64,000 bases of DNA from Cyclobacterium plantarum (GTDB taxonomy: Bacteria > Bacteroidota > Bacteroidia > Cytophagales > Cyclobacteriaceae): positions 124,001 to 188,000 of the forward strand of contig NZ_JAANYN010000010.1 of assembly GCF_011290685.1 (NCBI RefSeq). Reading direction: 5' to 3'. How positions within the stretch are numbered: position 1 is the first letter of the stretch; the number at the start of each line of letters is the position of its first letter. The position numbers were made by a program, and so were the translations under genes. Shown here one piece after another: positions 27,492 to 36,469 of this stretch. The notes below the pieces were generated by a model. It saw only the letters and a list, made by a program, of their open reading frames with translations. It was not told the DNA's origin and searched no databases.

Positions 27492-28157
27492 ATGAGGAGT
27501 TTCAAAGAAATGCTGTCTTTTTTAAAAAGAAATAAGCTGGTTATAGCTAAAACAGTCCTATTAATCCTCCATTTGGTTGGCTTGCTGGGGCTTTACTTCT
27601 CAATAAGCAGGCCCATATTTCAAACCTTAACCCCTGTTCATCTGCTTGTTGTCACCGGAATATTGATTTCTTTTCATAAAGATTTCAATTTGGGGTTTTG
27701 GTTATTCGGTATTTTTGCATTTACCGTAGGGATGGTATCGGAAATCATTGGCGTAAAAACGGGGTTGATATTTGGTGAATACGCCTACGGACAGGTGCTT
27801 GGTTTTCAAGTGCTTGGGGTCCCATTGATCATTGGGATAAATTGGTTTTTATTGGTCTATCTCACGGGAGGCATCCTAAACAAACGCATAAAAAACGATA
27901 TTTTAGCTGCTATATGTAGTTCCATTCTCATGGTATTGATGGATGTGGTTCTCGAACCGGTAGCCGTCAAACTTGATTTTTGGCAATGGGAACTCAATCA
28001 CATTCCCTTATCGAATTTTGCAGGTTGGTTTCTAATTGCATTTATCATTCAACTGACATACAGGAAGACAACATTTGACAAAAGAAATCAGCTTAACTGG
28101 TTCATTTTCATCAACCTGATCTTGTTTTTTTCCATTTTGGCAATTATCCTTGAATAA
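27492..28157 (+). CDS. Carotenoid biosynthesis protein (CruF/DUF422 type)
   Basis: A 221-residue membrane protein with about six to seven hydrophobic helices. The segment EIIGVKTGLIFGEYAYG (about 80-96) and LMDVVLEPVAVKLDFWQW (about 155-172) match the PF04240 family of carotenoid biosynthesis proteins, of which CruF hydrates the psi-end of carotenoids. The exact step is uncertain. It is the first gene of an operon with crtZ (36 bp gap) and the CarH-like regulator, which supports a carotenoid role. Confidence 0.85.
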   Translation: MRSFKEMLSFLKRNKLVIAKTVLLILHLVGLLGLYFSISRPIFQTLTPVHLLVVTGILISFHKDFNLGFWLFGIFAFTVGMVSEIIGVKTGLIFGEYAYGQVLGFQVLGVPLIIGINWFLLVYLTGGILNKRIKNDILAAICSSILMVLMDVVLEPVAVKLDFWQWELNHIPLSNFAGWFLIAFIIQLTYRKTTFDKRNQLNWFIFINLILFFSILAIILE

Positions 28158-28193
28158 GTAAAACATTTTATTTCTTCTAAAGTTACCCTAAAG

Positions 28194-28643
28194 ATGATTT
28201 ATGCTTTATTATATATAATGGTAGGGTTTTTGGCCATGGAGGTGTCTGGATGGTTTATTCATAAGTACCTCATGCATGGGATTTTATGGAAAATTCATAA
28301 AACACACCACCAACATTCTAAAGGCTATTTTGAGCTGAATGATGTGTTTTCGTTAATTTTTGGGGGTATTGCTATTACATTAATTTTTTTAGGGCTTGAA
28401 AATTTTGATTACAGATTTTGGATGGGCATGGGAATAAGTATTTACGGAATGAGTTATTTCTTTTTACATGATGTACTTATTCACCGCCGGCTGAAGTTTT
28501 TTGGAAAACCGAAAAACAGATTCCTTTCCGCCATATTTAAAGCCCATCAGGCCCACCATGCCAGCAGGTTCAGGGATGGATCTGTATCTTTCGGTTTGTT
28601 TTTTGTTCCCTTTAAGTACTTTAAAAAAAAGAGAGATGAGTAA
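28194..28643 (+). CDS. crtZ: Beta-carotene hydroxylase
   Basis: A 149-residue di-iron membrane hydroxylase that adds OH groups to beta-ionone rings (zeaxanthin route). The four histidine clusters are visible: HKYLMH, HKTHHQH, HDVLIH and HQAHHASR, with about four hydrophobic helices. The gene's stop overlaps the start of the CarH-like regulator (ATG at 28636), so translation is coupled. Intact. Confidence 0.93.
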   Translation: MIYALLYIMVGFLAMEVSGWFIHKYLMHGILWKIHKTHHQHSKGYFELNDVFSLIFGGIAITLIFLGLENFDYRFWMGMGISIYGMSYFFLHDVLIHRRLKFFGKPKNRFLSAIFKAHQAHHASRFRDGSVSFGLFFVPFKYFKKKRDE

Positions 28644-29523
28644 TTATTCAATAAAGGATTTAGAGCAGCTTTCAGGAATTAAAGCCCACACACTTAGGGT
28701 TTGGGAACAAAGGTATAATTTGCTAAAACCCAAAAGAACAGATACCAATATCCGCTTTTATGATGATGAAGACTTGAAGCTGATTCTAAACGTAGCCTTG
28801 TTGAATGACAATGGATATAAAATCAGTAAGATTGCCGGAATGACTCTGGAAAACATGAAATCAGAGATTCTTAAATTAACGGAAAGATCATTTGCCTATG
28901 ACGACCAGATTCATTCTCTGATCATCACCATGGTAGAATTGGATGAAGAACGTTTTGAAAAGATAATTTCAACCAATATCCTGAAAATAGGATTTGAACT
29001 AACCATGCTTCACATCATTTATCCGTTTTTATCCAAAATCGGGATCCTGTGGCAGACCGGTAGCATTCACCCTGGTCAGGAACATTTCATCAGTAATCTG
29101 GTCAGGCAAAAATTAATAGTAGCGATTGACGGACAAATGTATACTGGAGGAGGGAAGAAATTCCTCTTATTCTTGCCAGAAGGTGAGCTGCATGAAATCT
29201 CCCTGCTTTTTTCTTGCTACTTACTCAAATCAAGTGGTCATAAAGTCATCTATTTAGGGCAAAATACGCCTGACGAAGACCTGAATAGCGTGTATAATGC
29301 GCACAAACCCGATTATTTAGTCACTGTCATTACCACTTCTCCATCAGGTGAAGAAGTACAAAAATACCTGAATTCACTGAGCGAAAGATTTGCAGCATCT
29401 GAAATTCTAATTTCCGGATATCAAATTATCGGGCAGGACCTGAATATTCCTGCTAATGTTCACGTTATGCAATATTTAAAAGATATTAAAGATTATTTGG
29501 TGTCTCTCACCCATGTAGCCTGA
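28636..29523 (+). CDS. carH: MerR-family regulator with B12-binding photoreceptor domain (CarH/LitR type)
   Basis: A 295-residue protein: MerR DNA-binding domain (1-70, LSGIKAHTLRVWEQRY) joined to a cobalamin-binding region. The diagnostic W-x9-EH motif is present (W139 ... E149-H150, in WQTGSIHPGQEH), as is a histidine in GELHEISL (H186), placed like the lower ligand of CarH. In CarH proteins adenosylcobalamin holds the repressor tetramer in the dark and light breaks it, releasing carotenoid genes. I chose the ATG at 28636, overlapping crtZ by 8 bp; the longer frame starts inside crtZ. Photosensing is inferred from the motif. Confidence 0.88.
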   Translation: MSNYSIKDLEQLSGIKAHTLRVWEQRYNLLKPKRTDTNIRFYDDEDLKLILNVALLNDNGYKISKIAGMTLENMKSEILKLTERSFAYDDQIHSLIITMVELDEERFEKIISTNILKIGFELTMLHIIYPFLSKIGILWQTGSIHPGQEHFISNLVRQKLIVAIDGQMYTGGGKKFLLFLPEGELHEISLLFSCYLLKSSGHKVIYLGQNTPDEDLNSVYNAHKPDYLVTVITTSPSGEEVQKYLNSLSERFAASEILISGYQIIGQDLNIPANVHVMQYLKDIKDYLVSLTHVA

Positions 29524-29941
29524 TCCAATGGCATGTTGCACCAACTTTTTCAACGCTTAACCTGCAAAGCTTCGGGAAATCTCTACCAAAAAAAGCATCA
29601 GTCTGGCTGTATTGACTTTGTGATCATCTACAAAAAGGATCTCCGTAAAACCATCATTGCTGACTGATTAAAATAAGCGCCATTAAATGTCCAAATAAAA
29701 AATCCATGGTGACTATTTCACAACCTATTGCTATATCAACAGTTTTACCTATGTAATGCTTTTAATTCCGGGATAATCATTCACCGCTATCATACACTAT
29801 CCTCCATTTAGGTAATTTTTTATGGTGAATCAACATTTATTTTGTGGAAAATTTACGAATTCACTTTATCTTACTTAGAAAATAGGCACCCAGTACAAAT
29901 TACCCAAATATTAGCTATTTCTACTTTCAATTGATCAAGAT
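29524..29941. other. Intergenic region, 418 bp
   Basis: Between the CarH-like gene and set A. A 37-codon minus-strand frame (29557-29667) reads like protein but has no start; it may be a gene remnant. No promoter of the known type or RNA gene was seen. Confidence 0.4.
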
Positions 29942-31702
29942 ATGTCACAAAGAAATTGGAGCACCCACCATTACTTGACTACTGGGCTACTCACTTCATT
30001 GATTTTGATTTTTTATACATCTTGTCAGTCTGACAACAATCTTCCGCCTGCTGATCCGGATAATGGGGGGCTGTTTCTTCCAGATGGTTTTGAAGCAATT
30101 GTGGTCGTTGACAGCATTGGTCGGGCTAGGCACCTGACCGTAAATGAAAATGGGGACATTTATGTAAAACTGAGAGTTCCTAATGAGGAAGGACAAGGAA
30201 TTGTTGCCTTAAGAGACAGCAACGGAGATGGGAAAGCAGATAGGGTGGAAACTTTTGGAGAATACTCCGACACGGGCAATTACGGCACTGGAATGGAAAT
30301 TTATAATGGCTACCTTTATTTCAGTACGGCCGGGGAAGTTTACCGGACAAAGATTGATCCGGAAAAATTAGTGCCTGAAGGAGAAGTGGAGTTAATCATG
30401 AAAGATGATTATAAGAATGCAGTTCATGGATATGAACACATAGCCAAACCCCTGGCTTTTGATCAGGAAGGAAACATGTACGTGCCTTTTGGCTCTCCCG
30501 GTGATGTATGTCAGGAGTTCAACAGAAGACCAGGTGCACCGGGAATGGACCCCTGCCCTGAACTGGAATGGCATGGGGGAATCTGGCGGTTTGATGCCAA
30601 CAAGCTCAACCAAACCCAGCAGGATGGTTACAGGTATGCTACCGGCATACGCAGTGTAGTGGCCATGGACTGGAACAAAGACGAAAACAGCCTCTATGTG
30701 GTGCAGCATGGCAGGGATAACCTTCACCGTACCTGGCCGGATTTATTTTCAAGATGGGAGTCGGCACTTCTTCCGTCTGAAGAATTTTTCAAAGTAGAAG
30801 ATGGCACAGATGGAGGATGGCCCTATTATTATTACGACCACTTACAGGAGAAGAAATTACTTAATCCGGAATATGGCGGCGATAAAACTTTAGCCACAGG
30901 TGCTGAAAATGTGGAATCTCCACTTTTGGGTTTTCCAGGCCATTTTGCCCCAAATGATCTATATTTCTACCAGGGTGAGCAGTTTCCGGAAAGGTATAAA
31001 AGCGGAGCCTTTGTGGCTTTCCATGGCAGTACCATAAGAGGCCCCTATCCACAGGGGGGTTATTTTGTGGGTTTTGTCCCTTTTGAAAACGGCAAACCTT
31101 CCGGACCATGGGAGGTCTTTGCAGATGGCTTTGCACAGTTGGATACCATAGTAAATACCGGGGATGCCGCAGCAAGACCTATGGGCATCTCCATGGGCCC
31201 TGATGGTTCCCTTTATATCACAGAAAGCGTACAGGGGAAAATTTGGAGGGTGATGTATACTGGTGAAAAAGAAGATTTTGGGGCGGAAGCCCTCGCTGAA
31301 TTGGAAGAACGAAAAAATACCAGAACAAACATCAAGAACCCAGATGAGGAAGCCGATAATCTGGAGAAAGGACTCCTCGAAACTGGTGCACAAACCTACA
31401 ATATCTATTGTGCTACTTGTCATCAAGCCAATGGTAAAGGTGACGGTACCCGCTTCCCTCCCCTGGCCGAAACAGAATGGGTAACCCGAAATAACAAAAG
31501 ATTGATCAGCCTGGTATTAAATGGAATGGAAGGGCAAATTGAGGTCAATGAGGTGGAGTATAACGGTATCATGCCTGCACACTCCTTTTTAAGTGATGTG
31601 GAAGTGGCTGGAGTTTTGACTTATATAAGGAAAAACTTTGGCAATAATTCTTCCAGCATTTCAGCAACAGAAGTAGCTAAAGTCAGGAATGAATTGCAAT
31701 AA
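29942..31702 (+). CDS. PQQ-type sugar dehydrogenase-like / cytochrome c fusion lipoprotein (set A)
   Basis: A 586-residue exported protein. The start has a hydrophobic stretch ending FYTSCQ, a likely lipoprotein signal. Residues about 40-440 form a sorbosone-dehydrogenase-like beta-propeller (HLTVNENGDIYVKL, MDWNKDENSLYVVQHGRDNL, GPDGSLYITES). Residues about 470-586 are a cytochrome c domain: CATCH at 490-494 with the axial methionine in GIMPAH. Such fusions oxidise aldoses or sugar alcohols and pass electrons to the respiratory chain through the heme. No PQQ synthesis genes are in view. A second copy opens set B at 52742. First gene of a rightward operon. Confidence 0.87.
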   Translation: MSQRNWSTHHYLTTGLLTSLILIFYTSCQSDNNLPPADPDNGGLFLPDGFEAIVVVDSIGRARHLTVNENGDIYVKLRVPNEEGQGIVALRDSNGDGKADRVETFGEYSDTGNYGTGMEIYNGYLYFSTAGEVYRTKIDPEKLVPEGEVELIMKDDYKNAVHGYEHIAKPLAFDQEGNMYVPFGSPGDVCQEFNRRPGAPGMDPCPELEWHGGIWRFDANKLNQTQQDGYRYATGIRSVVAMDWNKDENSLYVVQHGRDNLHRTWPDLFSRWESALLPSEEFFKVEDGTDGGWPYYYYDHLQEKKLLNPEYGGDKTLATGAENVESPLLGFPGHFAPNDLYFYQGEQFPERYKSGAFVAFHGSTIRGPYPQGGYFVGFVPFENGKPSGPWEVFADGFAQLDTIVNTGDAAARPMGISMGPDGSLYITESVQGKIWRVMYTGEKEDFGAEALAELEERKNTRTNIKNPDEEADNLEKGLLETGAQTYNIYCATCHQANGKGDGTRFPPLAETEWVTRNNKRLISLVLNGMEGQIEVNEVEYNGIMPAHSFLSDVEVAGVLTYIRKNFGNNSSSISATEVAKVRNELQ

Positions 31703-31741
31703 CTTGCGTTAGCTGCCTATATTCCCTAAATTCAAACATCA

Positions 31742-32491
31742 ATGAAAGTCGGACTATTCATCTTAATGCTAACACTTGGTTTTTTTAAAAGCCATTTTAC
31801 AGATACCATGAACCATTCAGCAGCAGACCCATCCACATACATGGTACATCCGGTTACTAAACCCATCCTTATCAATGGAAATTGGGAAAAACAAGAGTGG
31901 AGGGAAGTTCCTGCCATTGAGATTGCCTTTCATATGGGAGAAACACCTTCATTTTCTCCCAAAACCGAAGTAAAACTGAGGTATGACAAAGACAATATCT
32001 ATGGCATTTTTAAGGTGCAAGATCGCTATGTGCAATGTCTGGTTCAGGAAATAAACGGCCCAGTTTCGACAGATTCCTGTGTGGAATTTTTCTTTTCTCC
32101 CGATGTCGCTGCGCCACTGGAATATTTTAATCTGGAAATCAACTGCTCCGGGGTTCCTCTCCTTCACTATGTCACCAGTCCCAGAAAAGAGTATAAGGTA
32201 CTGGACCCGGAAGATATCAGACAAATAGAGATTGCACATAGCATGCCGGACAAGGTTGATCCGGAAATCCGGGAGGATACGACCTGGTACATAGAATTCA
32301 AAATGCCTGTAAGTATTTTGAAGGAGCATCGCAACATATCCACGCCTGCTCCGGGGGTTACCTGGAAAGCCAACTTTTATAAGACTGGCAGTAAAACCAG
32401 CAATCCTCACTATTTTACCTGGAACGAAGTAATTAATGACAGACCAGACTTTCACCTACCCAGGTATTTTGGTAACATCACCTTTCAATAA
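31742..32491 (+). CDS. Carbohydrate-binding family 9-like protein
   Basis: A 249-residue exported protein (Sec signal, residues 1-19). The mature part matches the CBM9-like family: LINGNWEKQEWREVPAIEI, then VKLRYDKDNIYGIFKVQD and the FFFSPD and YIEFKMPVSIL blocks. These domains bind sugars or stand alone in sugar operons. It follows the dehydrogenase by 39 bp and precedes RidA by 24 bp. No counterpart exists in set B. Binding is inferred. Confidence 0.8.
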   Translation: MKVGLFILMLTLGFFKSHFTDTMNHSAADPSTYMVHPVTKPILINGNWEKQEWREVPAIEIAFHMGETPSFSPKTEVKLRYDKDNIYGIFKVQDRYVQCLVQEINGPVSTDSCVEFFFSPDVAAPLEYFNLEINCSGVPLLHYVTSPRKEYKVLDPEDIRQIEIAHSMPDKVDPEIREDTTWYIEFKMPVSILKEHRNISTPAPGVTWKANFYKTGSKTSNPHYFTWNEVINDRPDFHLPRYFGNITFQ

Positions 32492-32515
32492 TCGTCCAAT
32501 TCAAACTTAATAAAA

Positions 32516-33046
32516 ATGCTTAAACCACTTCAATTTTTACTGGTAATCGGTTTTCTTTCCATTTCTATTGTGGGCCATGCCCAACAGGATCCGGAAGAGA
32601 AATTAAAATCCATGGGTATCACTTTACAAACACCAGCTCCACCTACCGCCAATTTTGTAAGGGCGGTAAGAACGGGAAACCTGGTGTTTCTTTCCGGGCA
32701 TGGTCCGGCGCGGGGAGACGGAACCAGTGTGCAGGGGAAATTGGGCACTGAACTTACGGTAACTGAAGGACAAGAGGCTGCCAGGCTTACCGGAATTGCC
32801 TTACTTTCCTCATTGAAAGCTGAAATAGGGAATTTGAACAAGGTAAAAAGAATCGTTAAAGTTTTGGGAATGGTCAATGCCAGCCCGGATTTTACCCAGC
32901 AACCCCGTGTCATGAATGGTTTTTCTGACTTTATGGTTGAGGTTTTTGGAGAAAAAGGCAAACATGCCCGCTCCGCTGTGGGTATGGGTTCTTTACCCAA
33001 CAATATTGCCATAGAAATAGAAATGATAGTGGAAATAGAAGACTGA
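32516..33046 (+). CDS. Exported RidA family protein (set A)
   Basis: A 176-residue protein with a Sec signal (1-22) and a RidA/YjgF-like domain. RidA proteins hydrolyse reactive enamines/imines made by PLP enzymes to keto acids and ammonia. The key arginine is present (R152, in KHARSAVG), as is the acidic IEIEMIVEI end. Most RidAs are cytoplasmic; here the protein is exported, like the PLP enzyme encoded next. Three RidA paralogues occur in the window. Confidence 0.88.
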   Translation: MLKPLQFLLVIGFLSISIVGHAQQDPEEKLKSMGITLQTPAPPTANFVRAVRTGNLVFLSGHGPARGDGTSVQGKLGTELTVTEGQEAARLTGIALLSSLKAEIGNLNKVKRIVKVLGMVNASPDFTQQPRVMNGFSDFMVEVFGEKGKHARSAVGMGSLPNNIAIEIEMIVEIED

Positions 33047-33103
33047 GTTCAGGAACACCGATAAATGGCAGCCAGAGCGGGGCATTCTAAAACAAAAATA
33101 ATT

Positions 33104-34327
33104 ATGATAAGCAGAAGAAAATTACTAAAAAGACTGGGTGCCTTACCATTGGTGGGTGGGGTGATAGGCAGTGGCATTCCTTTATCAGGAACCATGGCTG
33201 CAAATGCTGAAACAAGCCCAAAAAGAGATATCGTTAAGGAGTTGGGCTTGAGGAGCTTCATCAATGCCGCCGGAACTTACACGGCCATGACTGCTTCCCT
33301 GATGCCAAAAGAAGTGATGGAAACCATTAATTTCTCTTCCCGTCACTATATCATGCTGGACGAGGTACAGGACAAAGTGGGAGAGAAAATTGCAGCCCTT
33401 TGTCATGCCGAAGCCGCAACGGTTACTGCCGGATGTTGGTCTGCCATGGTTTTGGGAACTGCGGGTGTGCTGACAGGAACTGACCGCGATAAAATCAGGA
33501 AACTGCCCAACCTTGAAGGGATGAAGTCAGAAGTCATTGTACAAAAATCACATAATGTAGGATACGTACACGCCATCACCAATACCGGGGTCAGCGTGAT
33601 AGAAGTAGAGACAGCCGCCGATGTAGATCGCGCCATCAATGGGAAAACGGCAATGATGTGGTTTTTAAATTATCAGGCACCTGATGGAAAGATCAAGCAT
33701 GAAGAGTGGGTGGCTTTAGGCAAAAAACACGGGATTCCCACCATGATCGATATGGCAGCAGATGTACCTCCGGTGGAGAACCTTTGGAAGTACAATGACA
33801 TGGGTTTTGATCTGGTATGCATTTCAGGAGGCAAGGCCATGAGAGGTCCGCAAAGTGCCGGAATTCTTATGGGGAGGAAGGATCTTATCGAAGCAGCGAG
33901 GTTGAGTGCCCCCCCCAGAGGAGGCACCATTGGCAGGGGCATGAAGGTGAATAAAGAAGAAATCCTGGGTATGTATGTGGCTTTGGATGAATACATTAAA
34001 AAAGACCACGATAAGGAATGGCAGGAATGGGAAGATAAGGTGGCCTATGTGGCCAGCGTGGTGGAAAAAATCGATAGCGTGACTACAGAAGTATCCGTTC
34101 CAGAAATTGCCAACCACACCCCTTATCTTAAAATTGCCTGGGACCCGGATAAAATCCAGCTCAGCCGGGCTCAATTACAGGAAAAACTCAGGCAGGGCAA
34201 TCCCTCCATTGAAGTAATCAGTGGTGGTGACCATGCAATAAGCATGACCGTTTTTATGCTGAGGCCCAAAGAAGAAAAAATTGTCGCCAAAAGAATCGCT
34301 GAAGAATTAAACATTGCTAAAGTTTAA
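33104..34327 (+). CDS. SelA-fold PLP-dependent enzyme, Tat-exported (set A)
   Basis: A 407-residue aminotransferase-fold enzyme related to L-seryl-tRNA selenium transferase and to D-glucosaminate-6-phosphate ammonia-lyase (DgaE). The PLP lysine is K244 in SGGKAMRGPQSAG. The N-terminus MISRRKLLKRLGALPL is a clear twin-arginine signal, fitting export of a cofactor-loaded protein. In this family the usual chemistry is alpha,beta-elimination of amino acids or amino sugar acids. I chose the ATG at 33104 rather than 33065, giving the Tat motif at the start. The stop is 3 bp before the amidohydrolase ATG. Confidence 0.87.
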   Translation: MISRRKLLKRLGALPLVGGVIGSGIPLSGTMAANAETSPKRDIVKELGLRSFINAAGTYTAMTASLMPKEVMETINFSSRHYIMLDEVQDKVGEKIAALCHAEAATVTAGCWSAMVLGTAGVLTGTDRDKIRKLPNLEGMKSEVIVQKSHNVGYVHAITNTGVSVIEVETAADVDRAINGKTAMMWFLNYQAPDGKIKHEEWVALGKKHGIPTMIDMAADVPPVENLWKYNDMGFDLVCISGGKAMRGPQSAGILMGRKDLIEAARLSAPPRGGTIGRGMKVNKEEILGMYVALDEYIKKDHDKEWQEWEDKVAYVASVVEKIDSVTTEVSVPEIANHTPYLKIAWDPDKIQLSRAQLQEKLRQGNPSIEVISGGDHAISMTVFMLRPKEEKIVAKRIAEELNIAKV

Positions 34328-34330
34328 ACC

Positions 34331-35584
34331 ATGAAAATCAAAAATCTTTTTCTCTTATTCCTGCTGGTATTTTCCAGTGGACTGTTACCTGCCCAAACCT
34401 ATGATCTGCTCATCAAAGGGGGCAGGTTGATTGATCCAAAAAACAATATTGACGGGGTAATGGACATTGCTATAACTGATGGCAAAATTGCCCGGGTAGC
34501 CAGTTCCATTAGCGCTTCTGATGCCAGGAAAACGATTCCGGCTCAGGGACTTTTGGTAACCCCAGGACTGATAGACATCCATGGTCATGTTTTTCACGGA
34601 ACACAACCAAACCATTATTTAAGTGATGGTTTGATAGCCGTTCCACCGGATGGGTTTACCTTCAGGGTTGGAGTGACTACCATTGTGGATTGTGGAGGTC
34701 CCGGCTGGAAAAACTTTGATACTTTCAAGAAGAATATCATTGATGCAAGCAAGACCCGTGTACTGGCCTTTATGAATATTGTGGGTGAAGGAATGCGAGG
34801 AGGTGCCTGGGAGCAAAATACCGGGGACATGGACGCCAAATTGAGCGCCATGGTGGCCCAGCAAAACCGCCAGCATGTAGTGGGCTTTAAGGTTGCCCAT
34901 TATGGCAGCAGGGATTGGATCCCTATTGATCGTGCTGTGGAAGCTGGAAACATTGCCAAAATGCCTGTGATTGTAGACTTTGGAGGCTCTACCCAGTTTG
35001 AACCCCTTTCTATCCGGGAGCTCTTCTTTGAAAGGTTGAGGCCCGGGGACATATATACCCATACTTATGCAGAACTTAACGGTGCCAGAGAAACCATAGT
35101 GGACAGGGAAACCAGACAATTCCAACCATTTGTACTGGAGGCCCAGAAAAGGGGGATTATTTTTGACGTGGGCTATGGAGGAGCCAGTTTTGAACTCCGT
35201 CAGGCCATTCCGGCCATAGCTGCAGGCCTCTATCCCAATACCATCAGTACGGACCTGCATGCAGGAAGTATGAATGCAGCCATGAAGAATATGCTGAACG
35301 TCATGACCACCTTTATGGCACTTGACATGGAACTTCCCAAAGTGATCAGTGCCAGCACCTGGGAGCCGGCACAAGTCATCCAAAGGACTGAGCTGGGCCA
35401 CTTGTCTGAAGGAGCCATTGCCGATCTGGCCATTTTAAGGGTGAGAGAGGGAGACTTTGGGGTCTGGGACCGCACAGGTCAAAAAGTAGAGACAAACCAA
35501 AGATTGGAATGTGAAATGACCATCAAAGATGGCAATATCGTATACGACTTCAATGGAATGGCCGCACAGGAAATCATTCAATAA
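34331..35584 (+). CDS. Exported amidohydrolase, COG3964 type (set A)
   Basis: A 417-residue metal-dependent hydrolase with a Sec signal (1-21). Metal residues: H84 and H86 (IHGH), the carboxylated-lysine position K187 (GFKVAH), H244 (YTHTY) and D308 (STDLH). The position that is histidine on the fifth strand in related enzymes (VHIG-type) is D216 here (VIVDFG). Studied members of this group deacylate N-acetyl-D-amino acids or acetyl-mandelate; genes of this type often pair with SelA-like enzymes. Ends set A just before a terminator. Confidence 0.87.
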   Translation: MKIKNLFLLFLLVFSSGLLPAQTYDLLIKGGRLIDPKNNIDGVMDIAITDGKIARVASSISASDARKTIPAQGLLVTPGLIDIHGHVFHGTQPNHYLSDGLIAVPPDGFTFRVGVTTIVDCGGPGWKNFDTFKKNIIDASKTRVLAFMNIVGEGMRGGAWEQNTGDMDAKLSAMVAQQNRQHVVGFKVAHYGSRDWIPIDRAVEAGNIAKMPVIVDFGGSTQFEPLSIRELFFERLRPGDIYTHTYAELNGARETIVDRETRQFQPFVLEAQKRGIIFDVGYGGASFELRQAIPAIAAGLYPNTISTDLHAGSMNAAMKNMLNVMTTFMALDMELPKVISASTWEPAQVIQRTELGHLSEGAIADLAILRVREGDFGVWDRTGQKVETNQRLECEMTIKDGNIVYDFNGMAAQEIIQ

Positions 35585-35609
35585 AGTCAAAACATAGAAA
35601 TAATTGTCA

Positions 35610-35640
35610 AAATGCCTTCCCTTCAGGGAGGGCATTTTTC
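35610..35640 (+). terminator. Intrinsic terminator after set A
   Basis: AATGCCTTCCC, a 4-nt loop, then GGGAGGGCATT (one G-U in an 11-bp stem) followed by TTTT. It lies 26 bp after the amidohydrolase stop and closes the set A operon. Confidence 0.88.
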
Positions 35641-35814
35641 ATTTACAGCCACTATGCCTTCAAAAGTCCCTGAATTTGCTGACAATCTTATTAACTGGTT
35701 ACTAAAGTTTGAAAAGCAGTTGGCAAACTCCCCTTCGGATTACATACAATTAATTTAATTTCAAACAGCTAAAAATGTAATTCTACTTTTTATTAAAAAA
35801 TATCTATTTAATTC

Positions 35815-35847
35815 TTTGTATTTATATAAAAAATAAATTTAATTTTG
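35815..35847 (+). promoter_or_regulatory. Bacteroidota-type promoter of the signalling operon
   Basis: TTTG (35815-35818), a 21-nt spacer and TAATTTTG (35840-35847). It lies 48 bp before the ATG at 35896 and overlaps a TTG that would otherwise be a possible start, which argues for the later ATG. Confidence 0.75.
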
Positions 35848-35895
35848 CTGTATGTTGATAAAGTTAAAATGTTCATTTTTTATCTAAACGCACTT

Positions 35896-36468
35896 ATGAA
35901 AAAAAGTTTTTCAATCATCGAGTATCAGGAGGCCGGTCAGGATATCAAAGAAATCTACGACGACACAAAAAAAACACTAGGCATTCCTTTTGTTTTAAAC
36001 TGGTTTAAATGTCAGGCAGGAAACCCTGCATTATTAAAAGGAAATTGGATCAAGCTAAAGTCCACCCTTTGTGAGGGGAATGTACCCAACATCATCAAGC
36101 AATTGATTATCTACACCGTTTCTGCCGAGAGGCAGTGTAATTATTGTGCGGAAGCTCACAAGTTATTTGCCGATATGATGGGAAAGTCCCTAAGTTCGGA
36201 TCCGGATTTTTTAATATCTGAAAACATGGACAGTGACCTGGTTCCAAACAGCTATAAAGTGGCCGTAAGGACTGTTGCCAATGCGGCACTTTCTGATGGA
36301 CATGTGGAAGAAAAAGATTTTGACGCCCTGATGAAAGCAGGATTTAATGAGGATGAAATTCAGGAACTTTTTGCTCAGGCAGACCTGGTTAACATGCTCA
36401 ATACCATTGCCAACATCTCGGGTATTAAAATAGATAATGAAATTGTGGAGTTAAGTTATTCCCTTTAA
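35896..36468 (+). CDS. AhpD-like / carboxymuconolactone decarboxylase family protein
   Basis: A 190-residue cytoplasmic protein with the family's redox motif CNYCAEAH (C81, C84, H88), used in AhpD-type peroxidase cycling. The N-terminal part (KKTLGIPFVLNWFKCQAGNP) is also family-like. It is 1 bp before the GAF/histidine-box gene and may feed a redox signal to it; this is inference. Start: the ATG at 35896, since the longer frame opens with a TTG inside the promoter. Confidence 0.85.
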   Translation: MKKSFSIIEYQEAGQDIKEIYDDTKKTLGIPFVLNWFKCQAGNPALLKGNWIKLKSTLCEGNVPNIIKQLIIYTVSAERQCNYCAEAHKLFADMMGKSLSSDPDFLISENMDSDLVPNSYKVAVRTVANAALSDGHVEEKDFDALMKAGFNEDEIQELFAQADLVNMLNTIANISGIKIDNEIVELSYSL

Positions 36469-36469
36469 C

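Noticed and set aside
35845-35895. TTG start for the AhpD-like gene
   Set aside because: The codon lies inside the -7 promoter box; the ATG at 35896 fits the family.
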